From Cyanoderma ruficeps (Eukaryota > Chordata > Aves > Passeriformes > Timaliidae), in NCBI GenBank assembly GCA_008694505.1, contig VZDJ01004378.1, forward strand, positions 5,277,294 through 5,341,293: a stretch of DNA of 64,000 nucleotides, in the 5' to 3' direction. Below are positions 62,490 through 64,000 of this stretch, in pieces. Within the stretch, counting starts at the first letter, position 1. Every line of letters begins with the position of its first letter. The position numbers and the translations under genes were made by a program. The notes under the pieces were generated by a model. That model worked only from the letters and a program-made list of their open reading frames with translations. It did not search any database and had not been told where the DNA came from.

Positions 62490-63322
62490 TGTGGTGAAAT
62501 GACCTTGGCTGAGTGCCAGGTTCCCACTCAGGTGCTTTCCCACTCCTCCTCACCAGCAGGCCAGTGGGGTGAAAATTAGATGGAAAAGCTTGTGGTTTGA
62601 ATTACAGACAGGGAGATCACTCACCATCAGAGGCAGAGCAGATGACTTGCAGAATATCAATTTAGTTTATTCTTCATGTAAAAAATATATTTAAGTAGAA
62701 TAAAGAGAAATAGATAAAACTAAACTCGCTTTCCCTTTATCCTACTCTTTCTACCCAGGTTCAACTTCACTCCTTTGTTCCAAAACCTTCTACGTCTTCC
62801 CCACTCTACCAGCAGTACAGGGAAGATGGGGAGTGGGAGTTGTGGTCAGTTCATAACCTTTTGTCTGCACCAATTCTTTCTCTTCACACTCTTCCCCTGC
62901 TCCAGCATGGGCTCACTCCCACATGACGCAGTCCTTCACGAACTACTCCAGTGTCCATATGTCACAGCTCCTATCAGAAAATCTGCTCCATGTGGTCTCT
63001 CCTCCACAGATTGCAGCTCTTGCCAAGGACCTGCTCCTACATGGTCTCTTAAGCTGCAACTTCCTTCAGGACAGGTCCACCTTCTCTGTTGTGGACTCCT
63101 CCACAGGCTGCAGAGAGACAGCCATGGTATCTCCACAGGCTACAGGGAAATGTCTGCTCTGGTGCCTGGAGTGCCTCATCATCTTCCCCCTTGCTGATTT
63201 TCATGTCTGCAGAGCCTTTCGTCTTGCATTTTTCACACAGCTGTGAACAGCAGTTTTTATCCTTCCTCATATGTCTTCCCCAAGGTTCTGCCACCAGGGG
63301 TAATGGACTAACTTTTGGCCAG
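62490..63322 (-). mobile_element. Old ERV LTR, interrupted by a younger LTR
   Basis: The left end (TGTGGTGAAATGACC) and inner landmarks match another common avian ERV LTR read on the minus strand: GGGAGATCACTCACC, GGTTCAACTTCACTCC, CACTCTTCCCCTGCTCCAGC, repeated CTGCTCCA / CCACAGGCTGCAG units, and CTGGTGCCTGGAG. A minus-strand AATAAA lies at 62671-62666, as expected for its polyadenylation region. The copy is well diverged. Its alignment stops abruptly at CTTTTGGCCAG (63322), exactly where the next LTR begins, so its U3 end should resume to the right of the window. The overlapping 107-154-codon frames here are not genes. Confidence 0.85.
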
Positions 63323-64000
63323 TGTCCTAGGGTGACGATGATGCCTGTATCACCAATCGTCTGTTCTGTCTGTGCTGTGTGTGTGTTCTGTACCTTTAAG
63401 ACTGATCCTGAGAGGAGCAGAGAAGAAGATGCGCGTAGTTTGTTTTGGGAAAACAGTTTTCACTCCTACTCCTTCGTCATCGTCCTTGGGGGTTGGTGTT
63501 CATCGGATGCACGGACAGCAGCAGGAGTGTTTTTTCCTTGGCTTTGGAGTTAGTCTAGCTAGCTGAGGCAAAAAAGTTTCCTGGACTGTTTTTTTTCCTT
63601 TTTCTTTTTCCTTTCTTGGGACTGTTTAAATCTGTTCGGGACTGAAAACCCAGGGGAGCACCAGGAACTGCACCTGTGGCCCACCCCGGGCCTGGGTCTG
63701 AGGATTTTCCAGCGCCGAAGGGGACCCAGACTGATCAGAGACTGAGAGAGCTGAGCTAACACACGGCAAGGACTTCCCTCAGTTTTGCCATCTCTTTTCA
63801 GACCAGCGAGAGGTTTTATTGTTTCATATTATTCATTCCTATGCTTGTGGGCAGCTTGTTTGTTAAATAAATAGTTTTTTCCACTTTTCTCTGAGGAAGT
63901 TCTTTCCCCGGACCAACTGGGGGAGGGGCCATTTAGGTTTTTCTCTCCTGAGGAACCCCCATTTGGAGGTTTCCTCCCAAATTTGCCCTAAACCAGGACA
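63323..64000 (+). mobile_element. Younger ERV LTR reaching the window edge
   Basis: It starts TGTCCTAGGG and ends CTAAACCAGGACA at base 64000, giving inverted terminal ends TGTCCT/AGGACA. An AATAAA at 63866-63871 on plus sets the orientation, with GTACCTTTAAG at about 63391 as a weak TATA-like site. It ends like the LTR at 60993-61685 (CTAAACCA.GACA), so the two may be related families. The preceding five bases are GCCAG, and the matching copy would lie at 64001-64005 if this is a solo LTR. If it is instead the 5' LTR of a provirus, a tRNA primer-binding site would follow. The window cannot decide. Confidence 0.88.
63866..63871 (+). terminator. Polyadenylation signal of the younger LTR
   Basis: AATAAA on plus in the 3' third of the LTR, followed by a T-rich stretch. 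This fits the R/U5 region of a retroviral LTR. Confidence 0.7.

Noticed and set aside
62775..63553. Several overlapping frames of 107-154 codons on both strands
   Set aside because: They lie in the two LTRs and reflect their Ser/Pro/Cys-rich composition. LTRs of this kind do not normally encode proteins.

Overview
This window looks like AT-rich nuclear DNA from a bird. The evidence is six fragments of the avian CR1 retrotransposon, several carrying the characteristic terminal ATTCTATG octamer, and four long terminal repeats (LTRs) of avian endogenous retrovirus types. There are no operons, no ribosome-binding-site pattern and no dense coding. The repeat content would fit a songbird, but the species cannot be named from the sequence.

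Layout. (1) Bases 1-1885 form a strong CpG island, almost certainly a promoter. It holds a GT-rich minisatellite and splice-donor matches on both strands. The two best donors are on the minus strand, so the most economical reading is the 5' end of a gene that runs leftward out of the window, possibly with some rightward transcription. I could not identify the gene. (2) Bases 1886-59950 are noncoding: intergenic, or intron if a rightward transcript starts at the island. This part contains simple repeats, five CR1 fragments, a TATA-type motif near 4974 and scattered segments with good splice-site matches. The best of these are open segments at 42017-42248 and 43194-43380 and a coiled-coil-like short ORF at 39946-40083. 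Their reading phases do not chain into one protein, so I annotate them only as candidates. (3) Bases 60092-64000 are a retroviral LTR cluster. It comprises a decayed LTR on the minus strand (60092-60617), a solo LTR with a perfect 5-bp target duplication (60993-61685), a CR1 stub (from 61718), an old minus-strand LTR (62490-63322), and a younger plus-strand LTR (63323-64000) inserted into that old LTR and ending at the window edge.

I see no complete protein-coding gene, tRNA, rRNA or CRISPR array. The strongest results are the nested LTR insertion at the right end, with a checkable prediction for the bases just beyond it, the perfect target duplication of the solo LTR, and the common orientation of all six CR1 fragments. 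I found no convincing undescribed system.
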